A stretch of 64,000 bases of DNA from Rhodoplanes sp. Z2-YC6860 (GCF_001579845.1 NZ_CP007440.1:1554001-1618000); one strand, 5' to 3'. Positions 49,081 to 58,567 are shown, counted from the first letter of the stretch. A program made the numbers and translations. The notes: a model not told the origin generated them from the letters alone.

Positions 49081-51147
49081 ATGACCCAGAATACCCAGCC
49101 ATCGACCTCCGCCAGCGAAAACCCCTTTTTCGAGACCTGGACCACGCCGTTCGGCGTGCCGCCGTTCAGCCGCATCAAGCCCGAGCATTTCGTGCCGGCC
49201 TATGAGCGGGCCTTCGCCGAGCATGAGGCCGAAATCGAAAAGATCGCGGGCCAGAAGGAGCCGGCAACCTTCGACAATACGATCGTGGCGCTGGAGAATG
49301 CGGGGCGCGCCTTGCAGCGTGTGGACGACGTGTTCGGCCAACTGGTCGGTGCCGACTCGACCGACGAATTGCTCGCCATCGAGCGGGACATCTCGCCGAA
49401 GAGTGCCGCGCACTGGGCCCGGATCCGCATGAACGAGAAGCTGTTCGCGCGGCTCGATGCGCTCTTCAAGAAACGCGACGGCCTCGGCCTCACCCCTGAG
49501 CAGCAGCGCGTGCTGGAGCGACACCACACCCGCTCGCGCCGCGAGGGCGCCGCGCTCGATCCGGACAAGCGTAAGCGCCTCGCCGGGATCGTCGAACGGC
49601 TCGCGGCGCTCGGCACGGCCTTCAGCCAGAACGTGCTGGCCGACGAGCAGTCCTACACGATGGTGCTGGAGGGCGAGGCCGATCTCGCAGGGCTGCCGGA
49701 CTTCGTGCGCAATGCCGCCAAGGCCGCAGCGCAAGAGCGCAACATGCCCGGCAAGCATGTCATCACGCTGCAGCGTTCCAGCGTCGAGCCGTTCCTGCAA
49801 TTCTCGGCGCGGCGTGATCTCCGCGAAAAGGCGTTCCGCGCCTGGATCGCGCGTGGCGACACCGGCGGCAAGACCGACAACAAGGCCGTCATCGCCGAGA
49901 CCATTGCGCTGCGCATCGAGCGGGCCAAGCTCCTCGGCTATCCGACCTTCGCGCACTATCGCCTCGACGACGCCATGGCGAAGACGCCCGACGCGGTGCG
50001 CAATCTGCTGCAGACGGTGTGGAAGCCCGCGAAGGTCAGCGCACTCAAGGACCGCGATGAGATGCAGGAGATCATTCGCGAGGAGGGCGGCAACTTCAAG
50101 CTCGCCGCCTGGGACTGGCGCTACTACTCGGAGAAGCTGCGCAAGCGCCGCTGCGATTTCGAGGAGTCGGAGGTGAAACCGTTCTTCACGCTCGACCGCG
50201 TCATCGAAGCGGCCTTCTTTGGCGCGCAAAGGCTGTTCGGGATCACATTCACGCCGACAGAGGTGCCGGTCTGGCACCCCGACGTTCGGGCCTGGGAGGT
50301 GCGCGGGTCCGACGGCCAGCACGTCGGCATCTTTTACGGCGACTACTTCGCGCGGCCGAGCAAGCAGGGCGGCGCCTGGATGAGCACGTTCCGCGAGCAG
50401 GAGAAGCTTTCCGGCAACGTGCGGCCGATCGTGGTCAATGTGGCGAACTTCAACAAGGGAGAGCCGACGCTGCTGTCATTCGAGGACGCGCGGACGCTGT
50501 TCCACGAGATGGGCCACGGCCTGCATGGCCTGCTCTCGAACGTCACCTATCCGACGATATCATGCACCAGTGTGCTCACCGACTTTGTCGAATTGCCCTC
50601 GCAGCTCTACGAGCATTGGTTCGAGCAGCCCGAGGTCTTGAAGAAATTCGCGCGCCATCACCGCACCGGCGAGCCGATCCCGGATGCGCTGGTCGAGAAG
50701 CTGATGGCGGCGAAGAACTTCGATCGCGGCTGCCAGACGCTGGAATACATTTCGTCGGCGCTGGTCGATCTCGATCTGCACCTTTTGCAGTCCGCCGACG
50801 GCCTCGACGTCAACGCCTTCGAGAAGAAGGAGCTCGATCAGCTCGGCATGCCGGAAGAGGTCGTGATGCGGCATCGGCCGCCGCACCACGGGCATGTGTT
50901 CTCCGGCGGCTACTACGCCTCGGCCTATTACAGCTATATGTGGTCGGAGGTGCTCGACGCCGATGCGTTCGCGGCTTTCGAGGAGACCGGCGACATCTTC
51001 AATCCCGAGGTGGCGAGGAAGCTCCGCGAACATGTGCTCTCGGCCGGAGGCTCGCGCGATCCGGCCGAGCTTTATATCGCGTTCCGCGGCCGGCTGCCGA
51101 CCGCGGACGCGCTGCTCAAGAAGCGGGGATTTCTGGATGCAGCCTGA
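49081..51147 (+). CDS. M3-family metallopeptidase (oligopeptidase A / Dcp-like)
   Basis: The 688-residue zinc peptidase has the HExxH motif FHEMGHGLHGLLS (His475, Glu476, His479) and the downstream conserved DFVELPSQLYEHW segment with the third Glu ligand. The FFETWTTPFGVPPFSRI opening is typical of peptidyl-dipeptidase Dcp and oligopeptidase A. It degrades short peptides in the cytoplasm; no signal peptide is present. The start ATG 49081 is chosen over an upstream non-ATG frame. It is divergent from the molybdenum hydroxylase genes. Confidence 0.9.
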   Translation: MTQNTQPSTSASENPFFETWTTPFGVPPFSRIKPEHFVPAYERAFAEHEAEIEKIAGQKEPATFDNTIVALENAGRALQRVDDVFGQLVGADSTDELLAIERDISPKSAAHWARIRMNEKLFARLDALFKKRDGLGLTPEQQRVLERHHTRSRREGAALDPDKRKRLAGIVERLAALGTAFSQNVLADEQSYTMVLEGEADLAGLPDFVRNAAKAAAQERNMPGKHVITLQRSSVEPFLQFSARRDLREKAFRAWIARGDTGGKTDNKAVIAETIALRIERAKLLGYPTFAHYRLDDAMAKTPDAVRNLLQTVWKPAKVSALKDRDEMQEIIREEGGNFKLAAWDWRYYSEKLRKRRCDFEESEVKPFFTLDRVIEAAFFGAQRLFGITFTPTEVPVWHPDVRAWEVRGSDGQHVGIFYGDYFARPSKQGGAWMSTFREQEKLSGNVRPIVVNVANFNKGEPTLLSFEDARTLFHEMGHGLHGLLSNVTYPTISCTSVLTDFVELPSQLYEHWFEQPEVLKKFARHHRTGEPIPDALVEKLMAAKNFDRGCQTLEYISSALVDLDLHLLQSADGLDVNAFEKKELDQLGMPEEVVMRHRPPHHGHVFSGGYYASAYYSYMWSEVLDADAFAAFEETGDIFNPEVARKLREHVLSAGGSRDPAELYIAFRGRLPTADALLKKRGFLDAA

Positions 51148-51155
51148 GCAAGCCG

Positions 51156-51428
51156 TCAGCCTTCGCGATGGCGGCGTGCTTTCCGATGGCGCGGCGCATA
51201 AGCCGCCGCATTCCCTTGATAGTAGCCGTTCTGGCGGCAGAAGCCGCGATTGCCGGCGACCACATCCATCCGGCAGCTTTCAAAGTCGCGGTAGTCGCAC
51301 TTTTCCACCGCGCCGCCGGGCGCAATGCTGTATACGCCGCACCAGGGACCATCGTAAGCCTGCGCAGGGTGGCTGCTCAGCAATGCAGTCGTCGCCAGGG
51401 CAATGATGACCAGAACAGATTTATTCAT
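51156..51428 (-). CDS. DUF3551 small secreted protein
   Basis: The 90-residue protein has a Sec signal (SVLVIIALATTALLSSHPAQA) and the DUF3551 pattern YDGPWCGVYS, with four cysteines (WCGVY, KCDYRDFESC, GFC). The family is abundant and of unknown function in Bradyrhizobium and relatives. Start ATG 51428 precedes the signal; longer frames are not convincing. It ends 9 nt from the convergent M3 peptidase. Confidence 0.82.
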   Translation of the reverse strand: MNKSVLVIIALATTALLSSHPAQAYDGPWCGVYSIAPGGAVEKCDYRDFESCRMDVVAGNRGFCRQNGYYQGNAAAYAPRHRKARRHREG

Positions 51429-51551
51429 GTCGGCCTCCGTCTTATTCGCCAATCCCGCGCCTGATAGTAACACCGCGGACGTTGATTTAGTCGGCGCAGG
51501 CGATCACTTGGCCGATCACTTGGCCGGCATCACCACGCAAAGAGCCTGAGC

Positions 51552-53150
51552 ATGGCCGCGATCGATCTGCACAGCGCCGGGAATCGCCGCGGCGCGGTTG
51601 CGGCGCCGCATTCGGCTACCGTCGAGGCCGGCCGCGCCATCCTGGCCGAAGGCGGCAACGCGCTCGAAGCCATGATCGCGATGGCGGCGAGCATCGCTGC
51701 GGTCTATCCGCACATGAACCACATCGGTGGCGACGGCTTCTGGCTCGTTCGCGAGCCGAAGGGCCGCATCCGCGCCTTCATGGGCGCAGGACCGGCCGGA
51801 TCGCAGGCGCGCCCTGATCTCTACCGCGAGCACGAGACCATTCCGCCGCGCGGCCCGCTGGCCGCACTGACGGTGCCGGGCGCGATCGGCGCTTGGGTGC
51901 TGGCGCAGGAGGCTGCCAAAGCGTTCGGCGGCAAGCTGCCGCTCGACGTGCTGCTGGGCGCGGCGATCACCCAGGCGCGCGACGGCTACGTCGTGACCAA
52001 GAGCCAGGCGCGGCTCACCGCCGAGAAGCTTGCCGAGTTGAAAGACGTGCCGGGCTTTGCCGCGGCGTTTCTGGTCGACGGCAAGCCGCCGGAGGCGGGC
52101 GTGAGGTTGAAACAGTCGGCGCTGGCGTCGACGCTCGATCATCTGGCTCAGGCAGGGCTCGTCGATTTCTACCGCGGCGATGTTGGGCGCGAGATCGCCG
52201 CCGACCTCGAACGCATCGGCAGCCCGGTGACGCGCGACGACCTGATGCGCTATCGCGCAGTGCTGGCCGAGCCGCTGTCGGTGCGGCTTCGCGTCGGCAC
52301 GGTGTTCAACACGCCGCCGCCGACGCAGGGGCTCGCGTCGCTGATCATTCTCGGCCTGTACGAACGCTTTCGTGTGGCCGAGGCCGAGACCTTCGAGTTC
52401 GTCCACGGACTCGTGGAATCGACCAAGCGGGCTTTCCGGATTCGTGACCGGGTCGTCACCGATCCAGCGCGCCTGCCGCAGCCGGTCGAAGGCTTTCTCG
52501 ATCCGCGCTATCTCGATCTCGAGATCCAGAAGATCGATCGCCGCAAGGCCGCGAAGTGGCCGGCGCCGTTCGGCGAGGGCGACACCATCTGGATGGGCGC
52601 CGCGGATTCGTCGGGCCTCGCGGTGTCCTACATCCAGTCGATCTATTGGGAGTTCGGTTCGGGCTGCGTGCTGCCGCGAACCGGCGTGCTGATGCAGAAC
52701 CGCGGCTCGAGCTTTTCGCTCGATCGCTCGGCGCTGAATGCGCTAGCGGCCGGGCGGCTGCCGTTCCACACGCTCAACCCGGCGCTCGCGGTGCTCGATG
52801 ACGGCCGCGTCATGGCCTACGGCACCATGGGCGGCGACGGCCAGCCGCAGACTCAAGGCGCAATCTTCGCCCGCCATGTCATGCACAGGATGCCGCTCGA
52901 CAAGGCGATCGACGCGCCGCGCTGGCTGCTCGGCCGCACCTGGGGCTCCACCGTCACCAATCTGCGGATGGAATCGCGCTTCGACGGCAATCTGATCGAT
53001 CGCCTGCTGTCGGCAGGTCACGACGTCGACGTGCTGCCGGAGGCTTATTCCGACACGATGGGCCATGCCGGCGCGGTGGTGCTGCACAAGGACGGCATGC
53101 TCGAAGGCGCGCACGATCCGCGCGCCGATGGCGGAGCGGCGGGTGCCTAG
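51552..53150 (+). CDS. Gamma-glutamyltransferase-family protein
   Basis: The 532-residue Ntn-hydrolase has NHIGGDGFWLVREPKGRIRAFMGAGPAGSQA in the large-subunit region. The autoprocessing site is GEGDTIWMGAADSSGLAVS with Thr345 as the likely nucleophile. The FGSGCVLPRTGVLMQNRG and LNPALAVLDDGRVMAYGTMGGDGQPQTQGA segments are conserved. It would cleave after processing into two chains. No signal peptide is seen, unlike periplasmic Ggt, so it is one of the cytoplasmic GGT-like acylases with uncertain substrate. It overlaps the convergent cupin gene by 4 nt at the 3' end. Confidence 0.87.
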   Translation: MAAIDLHSAGNRRGAVAAPHSATVEAGRAILAEGGNALEAMIAMAASIAAVYPHMNHIGGDGFWLVREPKGRIRAFMGAGPAGSQARPDLYREHETIPPRGPLAALTVPGAIGAWVLAQEAAKAFGGKLPLDVLLGAAITQARDGYVVTKSQARLTAEKLAELKDVPGFAAAFLVDGKPPEAGVRLKQSALASTLDHLAQAGLVDFYRGDVGREIAADLERIGSPVTRDDLMRYRAVLAEPLSVRLRVGTVFNTPPPTQGLASLIILGLYERFRVAEAETFEFVHGLVESTKRAFRIRDRVVTDPARLPQPVEGFLDPRYLDLEIQKIDRRKAAKWPAPFGEGDTIWMGAADSSGLAVSYIQSIYWEFGSGCVLPRTGVLMQNRGSSFSLDRSALNALAAGRLPFHTLNPALAVLDDGRVMAYGTMGGDGQPQTQGAIFARHVMHRMPLDKAIDAPRWLLGRTWGSTVTNLRMESRFDGNLIDRLLSAGHDVDVLPEAYSDTMGHAGAVVLHKDGMLEGAHDPRADGGAAGA

Positions 53151-53551
53151 CCGGCTTTGCCGGCGTACTGCTCGTCGGTGACCTTCTCCATCCAGGTCAC
53201 GTGGTTGCCGTTCAGCGCCTCCTGCATCGCGATGTGCGTCATCGCAATGTTGGGTGCTGCGCCATGCCAGTGCTTCTCGTTCGGCGCGAAGAACACGGTG
53301 CCGCCGGCGTGGACCTCCTTGATCGGTCCGCCCCAGGCCTGCACCAGCGCAACGCCCTGGGTGATGTGAATGGTCTGGCCGAGCGGATGGGTGTGCCAGG
53401 CGGTGCGGGCGCCGGGCTCGAAGCGCACCCAGACGGCGCGCAGGCTCGCCGGCTCGGGCGCCTCGATGATCGGGTCCTGCCAGACCGTACCGGTGAAATA
53501 GTCAGCCCCGGCCTTGCGGGAGGCGGTCGAGCCCAGCGTCTTGATGTCCAT
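53147..53551 (-). CDS. Cupin-domain protein
   Basis: The 134-residue protein has the two cupin motifs: GARTAWHTHPLGQTIHITQG with metal-binding His residues and Glu replaced by Gln, and GGTVFFAPNEKHWHG with the last His. Such single-domain proteins bind a metal and are often enzymes or regulators. The start ATG 53551 has a GGAGGAACCTCG-like stretch before it on the minus strand. Function not assigned. Confidence 0.85.
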   Translation of the reverse strand: MDIKTLGSTASRKAGADYFTGTVWQDPIIEAPEPASLRAVWVRFEPGARTAWHTHPLGQTIHITQGVALVQAWGGPIKEVHAGGTVFFAPNEKHWHGAAPNIAMTHIAMQEALNGNHVTWMEKVTDEQYAGKAG

Positions 53552-53780
53552 CGAGGTTCCTCCGTCGATTCTGGCAGGAACCATAAGGTGTTACGGCAAA
53601 AGGGGCCAGGAGCGGCGGTTTGCCGGGTTCCGGGCATTTTGGGGCAGGCAAATCCGGGAAACCGCCATTTTGTGATGGGGGTCACATCGCGCTAGCCGGG
53701 AACTCCGTATTTATTGATCGTCCGATGGGAGGACGTTGGTCCTTGAAACAAAACCACGGATTGCTTGTTGGAGGCTCGTC

Positions 53781-53993
53781 ATGAACAACACAACCATTCA
53801 TACGGCGGATCGTCTGACCCACATCAAGATCGTGGTGGTCGCGCTGGTCGCCGGTATTGCCGTCGTGGGCGTCGGTATCGCTGCTCACAAGTCTCAGCCG
53901 GACATGAGCGCGCAGCTTGAGGCGCGCGCCCCGGTGCTCAAGGCCGGTCAGCCGGTTATCTGGTCGGGCAACGAGGCCCGCACCATCCGGTAA
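53781..53993 (+). CDS. Small single-pass membrane protein
   Basis: A 70-residue protein with one hydrophobic helix (IVVVALVAGIAVVGVGIAA) and a soluble 33-residue C-terminus (KSQPDMSAQLEARAPVLKAGQPVIWSG). The ATG has GGAGG before it. No family is recognised. A UUCG-loop terminator follows after 28 nt, which supports it as a real, independently expressed gene. The GGGGGTCACATCG upstream is unremarkable. Confidence 0.6.
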   Translation: MNNTTIHTADRLTHIKIVVVALVAGIAVVGVGIAAHKSQPDMSAQLEARAPVLKAGQPVIWSGNEARTIR

Positions 53994-54020
53994 CAGTTTC
54001 TGCTTTTCACCATCGACTTC

Positions 54021-54050
54021 AGCGCGCCTTCGGGCGCGCTTTTTCTTTGT
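54021..54050 (+). terminator. Rho-independent terminator with UUCG loop
   Basis: AGCGCGCC (54021-54028) pairs with GGCGCGCT (54033-54040) around a TTCG tetraloop, followed by TTTTCTTTGT. It ends the small membrane protein transcript. Confidence 0.85.
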
Positions 54051-54057
54051 GGGCTGG

Positions 54058-54918
54058 CTAAGGCGAAAAGCCGTAAAGCGCGGCCGGGTTGTCGACCAGG
54101 ACGCGACGGCGGATCGCGTCGTCCGGCGCCCAGTCCAACAGCAGATCGAGCAACGTCGCGTCGTCCGGCTTGTCGGCTTCGGTCGGATGCGGCCAGTCGC
54201 TGCCCCAGACCACGCGCTCGGGCGCGGCAGTCACATAGGTTCGCGCGACCGGCAGCGCGCCCGCATAGGCGGGCGCGTCACCGAAGAAGTACCCGCCGGA
54301 GAGCTTTATCCAGGTGCGGCCGCGGTCGAGCATCCTGCGGATGACCATGAGCGCCGGATCGTTCACACCGCCGGCGAGCCTGCCGAGATGATCGAACACC
54401 ACGGTGCCGGGCAGGCGCTGCAGCAGATCGGCGGCGTCGGCGATCTGATCGGAACGCAGATGAATCTGCACGTGCCAGCCGAGCGGCTCAACCCGTTTCG
54501 CCAGCGGCTCGATCATGTCGCGTGTGGTCGCGGCGGTTTGAGGGTCGAACTGGGGGAAGCGGATGCCGCGGATACCGCCGGCATCGAGGCGCTTGAGTTC
54601 GATCTCCGTGACATCGGGATGAACAACGGCGACGCCGCGTGTGTCGCTCCGCCCGAGCCGCTCGATGGCATCGAGCGTCACGCCGTTGTCGATGCCGTAG
54701 GCTGCGGGCTGCACCACCACGGTGCGGTTGGTGCCGAGCCGCTGCTGCAACAGCCGATAGTCCGCGGCAGTGGAATCCGGCTGCATTCGCGCGGCCGGCC
54801 GCGACGGTGCAAATCGCACGCCGTCATAAACGTGCATGTGACAGTCGCAGGCGTTCGCGGGCGCGTTCAATTTCGGCCTGGCCGTTCCGGAGGAATTCGG
54901 TACCTGCAAAGAGTTCAT
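54058..54918 (-). CDS. Amidohydrolase family protein (2-pyrone-4,6-dicarboxylate lactonase-like)
   Basis: The 286-residue TIM-barrel enzyme has the metal site motif CDCHMHVY near the N-terminus, the VQIHLRSDQ and FDHLGRLAGG segments with conserved His, and GSDWPHP with the catalytic Asp. It is like LigI and related decarboxylases/lactonases that act on aromatic degradation intermediates. The ATG at 54918 starts the conserved region. No lig genes are beside it. It is convergent with a small membrane protein gene and divergent from the DUF1007 gene. Confidence 0.85.
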   Translation of the reverse strand: MNSLQVPNSSGTARPKLNAPANACDCHMHVYDGVRFAPSRPAARMQPDSTAADYRLLQQRLGTNRTVVVQPAAYGIDNGVTLDAIERLGRSDTRGVAVVHPDVTEIELKRLDAGGIRGIRFPQFDPQTAATTRDMIEPLAKRVEPLGWHVQIHLRSDQIADAADLLQRLPGTVVFDHLGRLAGGVNDPALMVIRRMLDRGRTWIKLSGGYFFGDAPAYAGALPVARTYVTAAPERVVWGSDWPHPTEADKPDDATLLDLLLDWAPDDAIRRRVLVDNPAALYGFSP

Positions 54919-54966
54919 CGAATCGGCCTCCATTCCGCCCGACTCCGTGCTATGGTTCCGGACATC

Positions 54967-55617
54967 ATGAAACGAACATTAGCGACGATTCTTGCCGCAG
55001 GCTTGGGCCTTGCCCTGGCCGCAACCGCCGCAGCCGCGCATCCCCACGTCTGGGTCGTCGCCAAATCGTCGGTGGTTTATGGCACGGACGGCAGCGTCGT
55101 CGGCGTGCGGCATTCCTGGGCCTTCGATGACATGTATTCGGCCTTCGCGACGCAGGGCCTGGATCAGAAGACCAAAGGCGAGTTCACCCGAGAGGAATTG
55201 GAGTCTTTGGCGAAGGAAAACGTCGAGGCGTTGAAGGACTTCGACTTCTTCACCTTCGCCAAGCTCGACGGCAAGAAGGCGGTCTTCACCGATCCGAAGG
55301 ATTACTACCTCGAGTACAATTCCAAGGACACGGTGCTCACCCTGAACTTCATGTTGCCGTTGAAGTCGCCGGTGAAGGCCAACGCGTTGAGTTTCGAAGT
55401 GTTCGATCCGAGCTACTTCGTCGATTTCCAGTTCGCCGAAAAAGATCCCTTGGCGCTGGATGGCGCGCCGGCCGGCTGCGAGGTCAATCTCGGCAAGCCG
55501 CAGGAGTTGACCAAGGAGATGGTGAAGCGGCTCGCAGAAATTCCGCCGGATGGACAGATTCCGGAAAACAGCTTCGGGGCGGCATTTGCCAACAAGATCC
55601 TCGTGAAATGCCCATGA
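54967..55617 (+). CDS. DUF1007 periplasmic protein
   Basis: The 216-residue protein has a Sec signal (LATILAAGLGLALAATAAAA) and the mature start HPHVWV, the DUF1007 signature. The WAFDDMYSAFATQG and YLEYNSKDTVLTLNF segments are typical. Family members lie next to NicO-type nickel/cobalt transporters and probably act as periplasmic partner. The gene overlaps the transporter by 4 nt (ATGA at 55614). The start ATG 54967 opens the signal peptide; the much longer frame is read-through. Confidence 0.85.
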   Translation: MKRTLATILAAGLGLALAATAAAAHPHVWVVAKSSVVYGTDGSVVGVRHSWAFDDMYSAFATQGLDQKTKGEFTREELESLAKENVEALKDFDFFTFAKLDGKKAVFTDPKDYYLEYNSKDTVLTLNFMLPLKSPVKANALSFEVFDPSYFVDFQFAEKDPLALDGAPAGCEVNLGKPQELTKEMVKRLAEIPPDGQIPENSFGAAFANKILVKCP

Positions 55618-56816
55618 CCAAGGTCCTCCAAGACCGTCGCATCCAAGGTCGCCTCGTCGTTGCCCTCACACTCGTCGCTGCTGCCGCTTCAATGTGGCTC
55701 CTAGCCGGCCATTTCGATGTGGCCGCAGCGCAGGCCGCCAATCCGTTCGGCGGACCGAAGCCGCCCGCCGCCACGCCGTCGCCGTCCGACGGTTTGATCG
55801 GCTGGATGTTCGCCAAGCAGGCTGAATTCTATCGCGATCTGTCGCGCATCATCCGCGCCGCCAAGAGCGATGGCAGCGCGGTGTGGACGCTGCTCGGCGT
55901 GTCGTTCGTCTACGGCATCTTCCACGCCGCCGGCCCCGGCCACGGCAAGGCGGTGATCTCGTCGTATCTCGTCGCCAACGAGGAGACCTGGCGGCGCGGC
56001 ATCGTGCTGTCGTTTGCGTCGGCGCTGCTGCAGGCCATCGTCGCAGTCGCGATCGTCGGCGTCGCTGCGGTTCTGCTGAATGCCACCGCCGGCCAGATGT
56101 GCAGCGCCGAGCGGGTGATCGAGCTCGTCAGCTATGCGCTGATTGCGCTGGTTGGCGCGCGGCTGATCTGGGTGAAAGGCCGTGGATTTTTGAGCGCGGC
56201 GCGCAGTTTGGGCCGGCCGCTGCATGCGGTGGGTGCCGCAGTGACGCCGCCGCACGATCACAAGCATCACGACCACGATCATCATGGGCACGATCATCAC
56301 CATGACCATGCTCACCATGATCATGCGCACGATCATGGTCATGACCACGACCATCACCACCACGATCATGGCCATCATCATGGTCACGGCCATGATCATC
56401 ATCACCACGGCGAGGATGAGCACGCGTCGGCCTGGGGCCATGCCCACGGGCCGGAGCCTGAAGAGCTTGCCGGCCCGGGCGGCTGGCAGCGCGGGCTGTC
56501 GGCCATCGTCGCGGTCGGCTTGAGGCCGTGCTCCGGCGCGATCATCGTGCTGGTGTTCGCTTTGGCGCAGGGCCTGTTCTGGGCCGGCGTCGCGGCGACC
56601 TTCATGATGGGAATCGGCACCGCGATCACGGTGGCTTGCATCGCCACGCTCGCGGTCGCGTTCCGATCGGCCGCCAAACAGATCGCCACCACGCGCTCCG
56701 GCTACGGCATGCTGACGATGCGCGGCATCGAGGTCGGCGCGGCGGTTCTGGTGCTGGCGTTCGGTGTGCTGCTGCTGCTCGGCTATCTCGCTGTCGAACG
56801 CGGCGCCTGCTTCTGA
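55614..56816 (+). CDS. Nickel/cobalt transporter, NicO/RcnA family
   Basis: The 400-residue protein has six to eight hydrophobic segments, the conserved FHAAGPGHGKAVISSYLV motif, and a His/Asp tract of about 55 residues (212-268) in a cytoplasmic loop. GLRPCSGAIIVLVFALAQG is typical of RcnA exporters. It transports Ni or Co across the inner membrane, usually outward; direction cannot be told from sequence. Its neighbour DUF1007 and the cobalt-type nitrile hydratase nearby suggest cobalt. ATG 55614 overlaps the DUF1007 stop, with an earlier ATG two codons up. Confidence 0.88.
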   Translation: MTKVLQDRRIQGRLVVALTLVAAAASMWLLAGHFDVAAAQAANPFGGPKPPAATPSPSDGLIGWMFAKQAEFYRDLSRIIRAAKSDGSAVWTLLGVSFVYGIFHAAGPGHGKAVISSYLVANEETWRRGIVLSFASALLQAIVAVAIVGVAAVLLNATAGQMCSAERVIELVSYALIALVGARLIWVKGRGFLSAARSLGRPLHAVGAAVTPPHDHKHHDHDHHGHDHHHDHAHHDHAHDHGHDHDHHHHDHGHHHGHGHDHHHHGEDEHASAWGHAHGPEPEELAGPGGWQRGLSAIVAVGLRPCSGAIIVLVFALAQGLFWAGVAATFMMGIGTAITVACIATLAVAFRSAAKQIATTRSGYGMLTMRGIEVGAAVLVLAFGVLLLLGYLAVERGACF

Positions 56817-56825
56817 GAGCATCCC

Positions 56826-58049
56826 ATGGCCGAGCCGATCACCACCCGCTGCTGTGTCGCCGGTGGTGGACCGGCCGGCATGATGCTGGGGTTCCTGCTC
56901 GCGCGCGCCGGCATCGACGTCGTGGTGCTGGAGAAGCACAAGGACTTCCTGCGCGACTTCCGCGGCGACACGGTCCATCCATCGACTCTGGAGCTGATGG
57001 TTGAGCTCGGCCTGCTCGATGAATTCCTGAAATTGCCGCACGCCAAGGTGCCGCGCCTGTCTTTCCAGATCGGCGCCGAGCGCATCCCGATGGTGGACTT
57101 GAGCCATCTGCCGACGCACTGCAAATTCGTCGCGCTGATGCCGCAATGGGACTTCCTCAACTTCCTCGCCGATCGCGGCAAGCGCTATCCGAATTTTCAT
57201 CTGCACATGCAGGCCGAGGCCACGGATCTGATCGAGGAGGGCGGCCGCATCGTCGGATTGCGCGCCAGGACGCCGGATGGCGATCTCGAAATCCGCGCCA
57301 CGCTCGTGGTGGGCTGTGACGGCCGCCACTCCACCATGCGCGAGCGCGCCGGTTTCCAAGTCGAGGACATCGGCGCGCCGATCGACGTGCTCTGGTTCCG
57401 GCTGTCGCGGCGCCCGACCGACACCGAGGAGACCTCCGGCCACATGGAGGCCGGCCAGATGATGGTGATGCTGAACCGCGGCGATTATTGGCAATGCGCC
57501 TATGTCATTCCCAAGGGTGGCATCGACACGGTGAAGCGTGAAGGCCTGGAAGCGTTTCGCGAGCGGGTTGCGACGTTGGAGCCGTTCCTGCGCGACCGGC
57601 TCGGCGAGCTGAAAAACTTCGACGATATCAAGCTGCTCACGGTCGCCATCGACCGGCTTCGCGAGTGGCATCGCGACGGCCTGCTCTGCATTGGCGACGC
57701 CGCGCATGCCATGTCGCCGGTCGGCGGCGTCGGCGTGAATTTGGCGGTGCAGGACGCGGTCGCAGCCGCCAATATTCTTTGCGAACCGCTGCGCTCCAAT
57801 GCCGTCTCGCGCCAGCATCTCGCCGCGGTGCAGGAGCGCCGCGTGTTTCCGATGCGGGTCATCCAGTGGATGCAGGTGATCGTTCAGAACAAGCTGCTGT
57901 CGCCGGCGCTCTCAAGCAAGGAGCGGCCGAAGCCGCCGTTCGTTCTTCAGCTTGTCCGATGGATTCCGCTTTTGCGCCGGATTCCCGCGCGTCTCATCGG
58001 GCTCGGCGTGCGACCTGAGCATATTCATACGCCGGAGCGACCGGCGTAA
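56826..58049 (+). CDS. FAD-dependent monooxygenase (UbiH/PHBH fold)
   Basis: The 407-residue flavoprotein shows CCVAGGGPAGMMLGFLLARAG, GCDGRHSTMRE (DG motif) and LCIGDAAHAMSPVGGVGVNLAVQDA (GD motif). It lacks the C-terminal thioredoxin-like domain of the other hydroxylase in the window. It hydroxylates an aromatic or quinone-type substrate. It starts 9 nt after the NicO gene, so it may be co-transcribed, but no functional link is obvious. A palindromic repeat follows the stop. Confidence 0.85.
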   Translation: MAEPITTRCCVAGGGPAGMMLGFLLARAGIDVVVLEKHKDFLRDFRGDTVHPSTLELMVELGLLDEFLKLPHAKVPRLSFQIGAERIPMVDLSHLPTHCKFVALMPQWDFLNFLADRGKRYPNFHLHMQAEATDLIEEGGRIVGLRARTPDGDLEIRATLVVGCDGRHSTMRERAGFQVEDIGAPIDVLWFRLSRRPTDTEETSGHMEAGQMMVMLNRGDYWQCAYVIPKGGIDTVKREGLEAFRERVATLEPFLRDRLGELKNFDDIKLLTVAIDRLREWHRDGLLCIGDAAHAMSPVGGVGVNLAVQDAVAAANILCEPLRSNAVSRQHLAAVQERRVFPMRVIQWMQVIVQNKLLSPALSSKERPKPPFVLQLVRWIPLLRRIPARLIGLGVRPEHIHTPERPA

Positions 58050-58057
58050 TCGCAGCC

Positions 58058-58162
58058 GTCATTCCGGGGCGCGCCAAAGGCGCGAACCCGGAATCCAGAT
58101 GCACACGCTGAATTTGCGTCTGGATTCCGGGTTCGCGGGCTTCGCCCGCGCCCCGGAATGAC
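58058..58162. repeat. Palindromic intergenic repeat, copy C
   Basis: The cleanest copy of the four-copy family: GTCATTCCGGGGCGCGCC at one end against GGGCGCGGGCGAAG-type arm and CGGAATGAC at the other, with GCGAACCCGGAATCCAGA mirrored by TCTGGATTCCGGGTTCGC. It lies between the convergent flavin monooxygenase and nitrile hydratase genes. Confidence 0.92.
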
Positions 58163-58175
58163 CGTGGGGAGGGTG

Positions 58176-58562
58176 CTACCGAAAATCTTCCGGCTTCAGC
58201 TCGATCGGCGTGCCGTGCGGCGTGCGATCCGCTGCATGATCCCAGGCGTCGTGATAGCGGCGCAGCGTCGAGGCATCCGTGACGCCCTTTTCGGCGACCA
58301 TGCGCTCCAGCGCGTTGAGCCAGTGCTGATAGTAAGTCTCGCCGGTGTCGGGATCGCCCGCGGCCTGCGCCTTCTTGATCTCGTCGCCCAGGATCGTGGC
58401 CCATTCGGGCCAGGCGAACAGCCCGCGGTCGTAGAGCGCGAGCGCCATCGCAAAGGCCTGCGCCTCCCAAGGTTCGCGGAACACCGGACCCTCGGCATCG
58501 CAGGGAATGCTCGGCACGGCGTCCGTCGCGCGCCGCGCCTTGGCCGGATCGATCTCCGCCAT
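58176..58562 (-). CDS. Nitrile hydratase accessory protein
   Basis: The 128-residue protein has FREPWEAQAFAMALALYDRGLFAWPEWATILG and GETYYQHWLNALERMV, which match the N-terminal part of the nitrile hydratase beta subunit. This pattern is the NHase activator/accessory (P14K-like) group, which in cobalt enzymes delivers the metal by subunit exchange with the alpha subunit. It lies 5 nt after the beta-subunit gene. The small size and lack of the catalytic part fit this role. Confidence 0.87.
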   Translation of the reverse strand: MAEIDPAKARRATDAVPSIPCDAEGPVFREPWEAQAFAMALALYDRGLFAWPEWATILGDEIKKAQAAGDPDTGETYYQHWLNALERMVAEKGVTDASTLRRYHDAWDHAADRTPHGTPIELKPEDFR

Positions 58563-58567
58563 GGCGA

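Noticed and set aside
46397-49178. Frames of more than 850 codons overlapping the molybdenum hydroxylase genes
   Set aside because: Both are shadows of the recognised large and small subunits. They lack any domain and cross the gene boundary.
55701-57818. 705-codon antisense frame over the NicO and flavin monooxygenase genes
   Set aside because: The His-tract region mirrors as a long hydrophobic Met/Val run, an artefact. No family features are seen.
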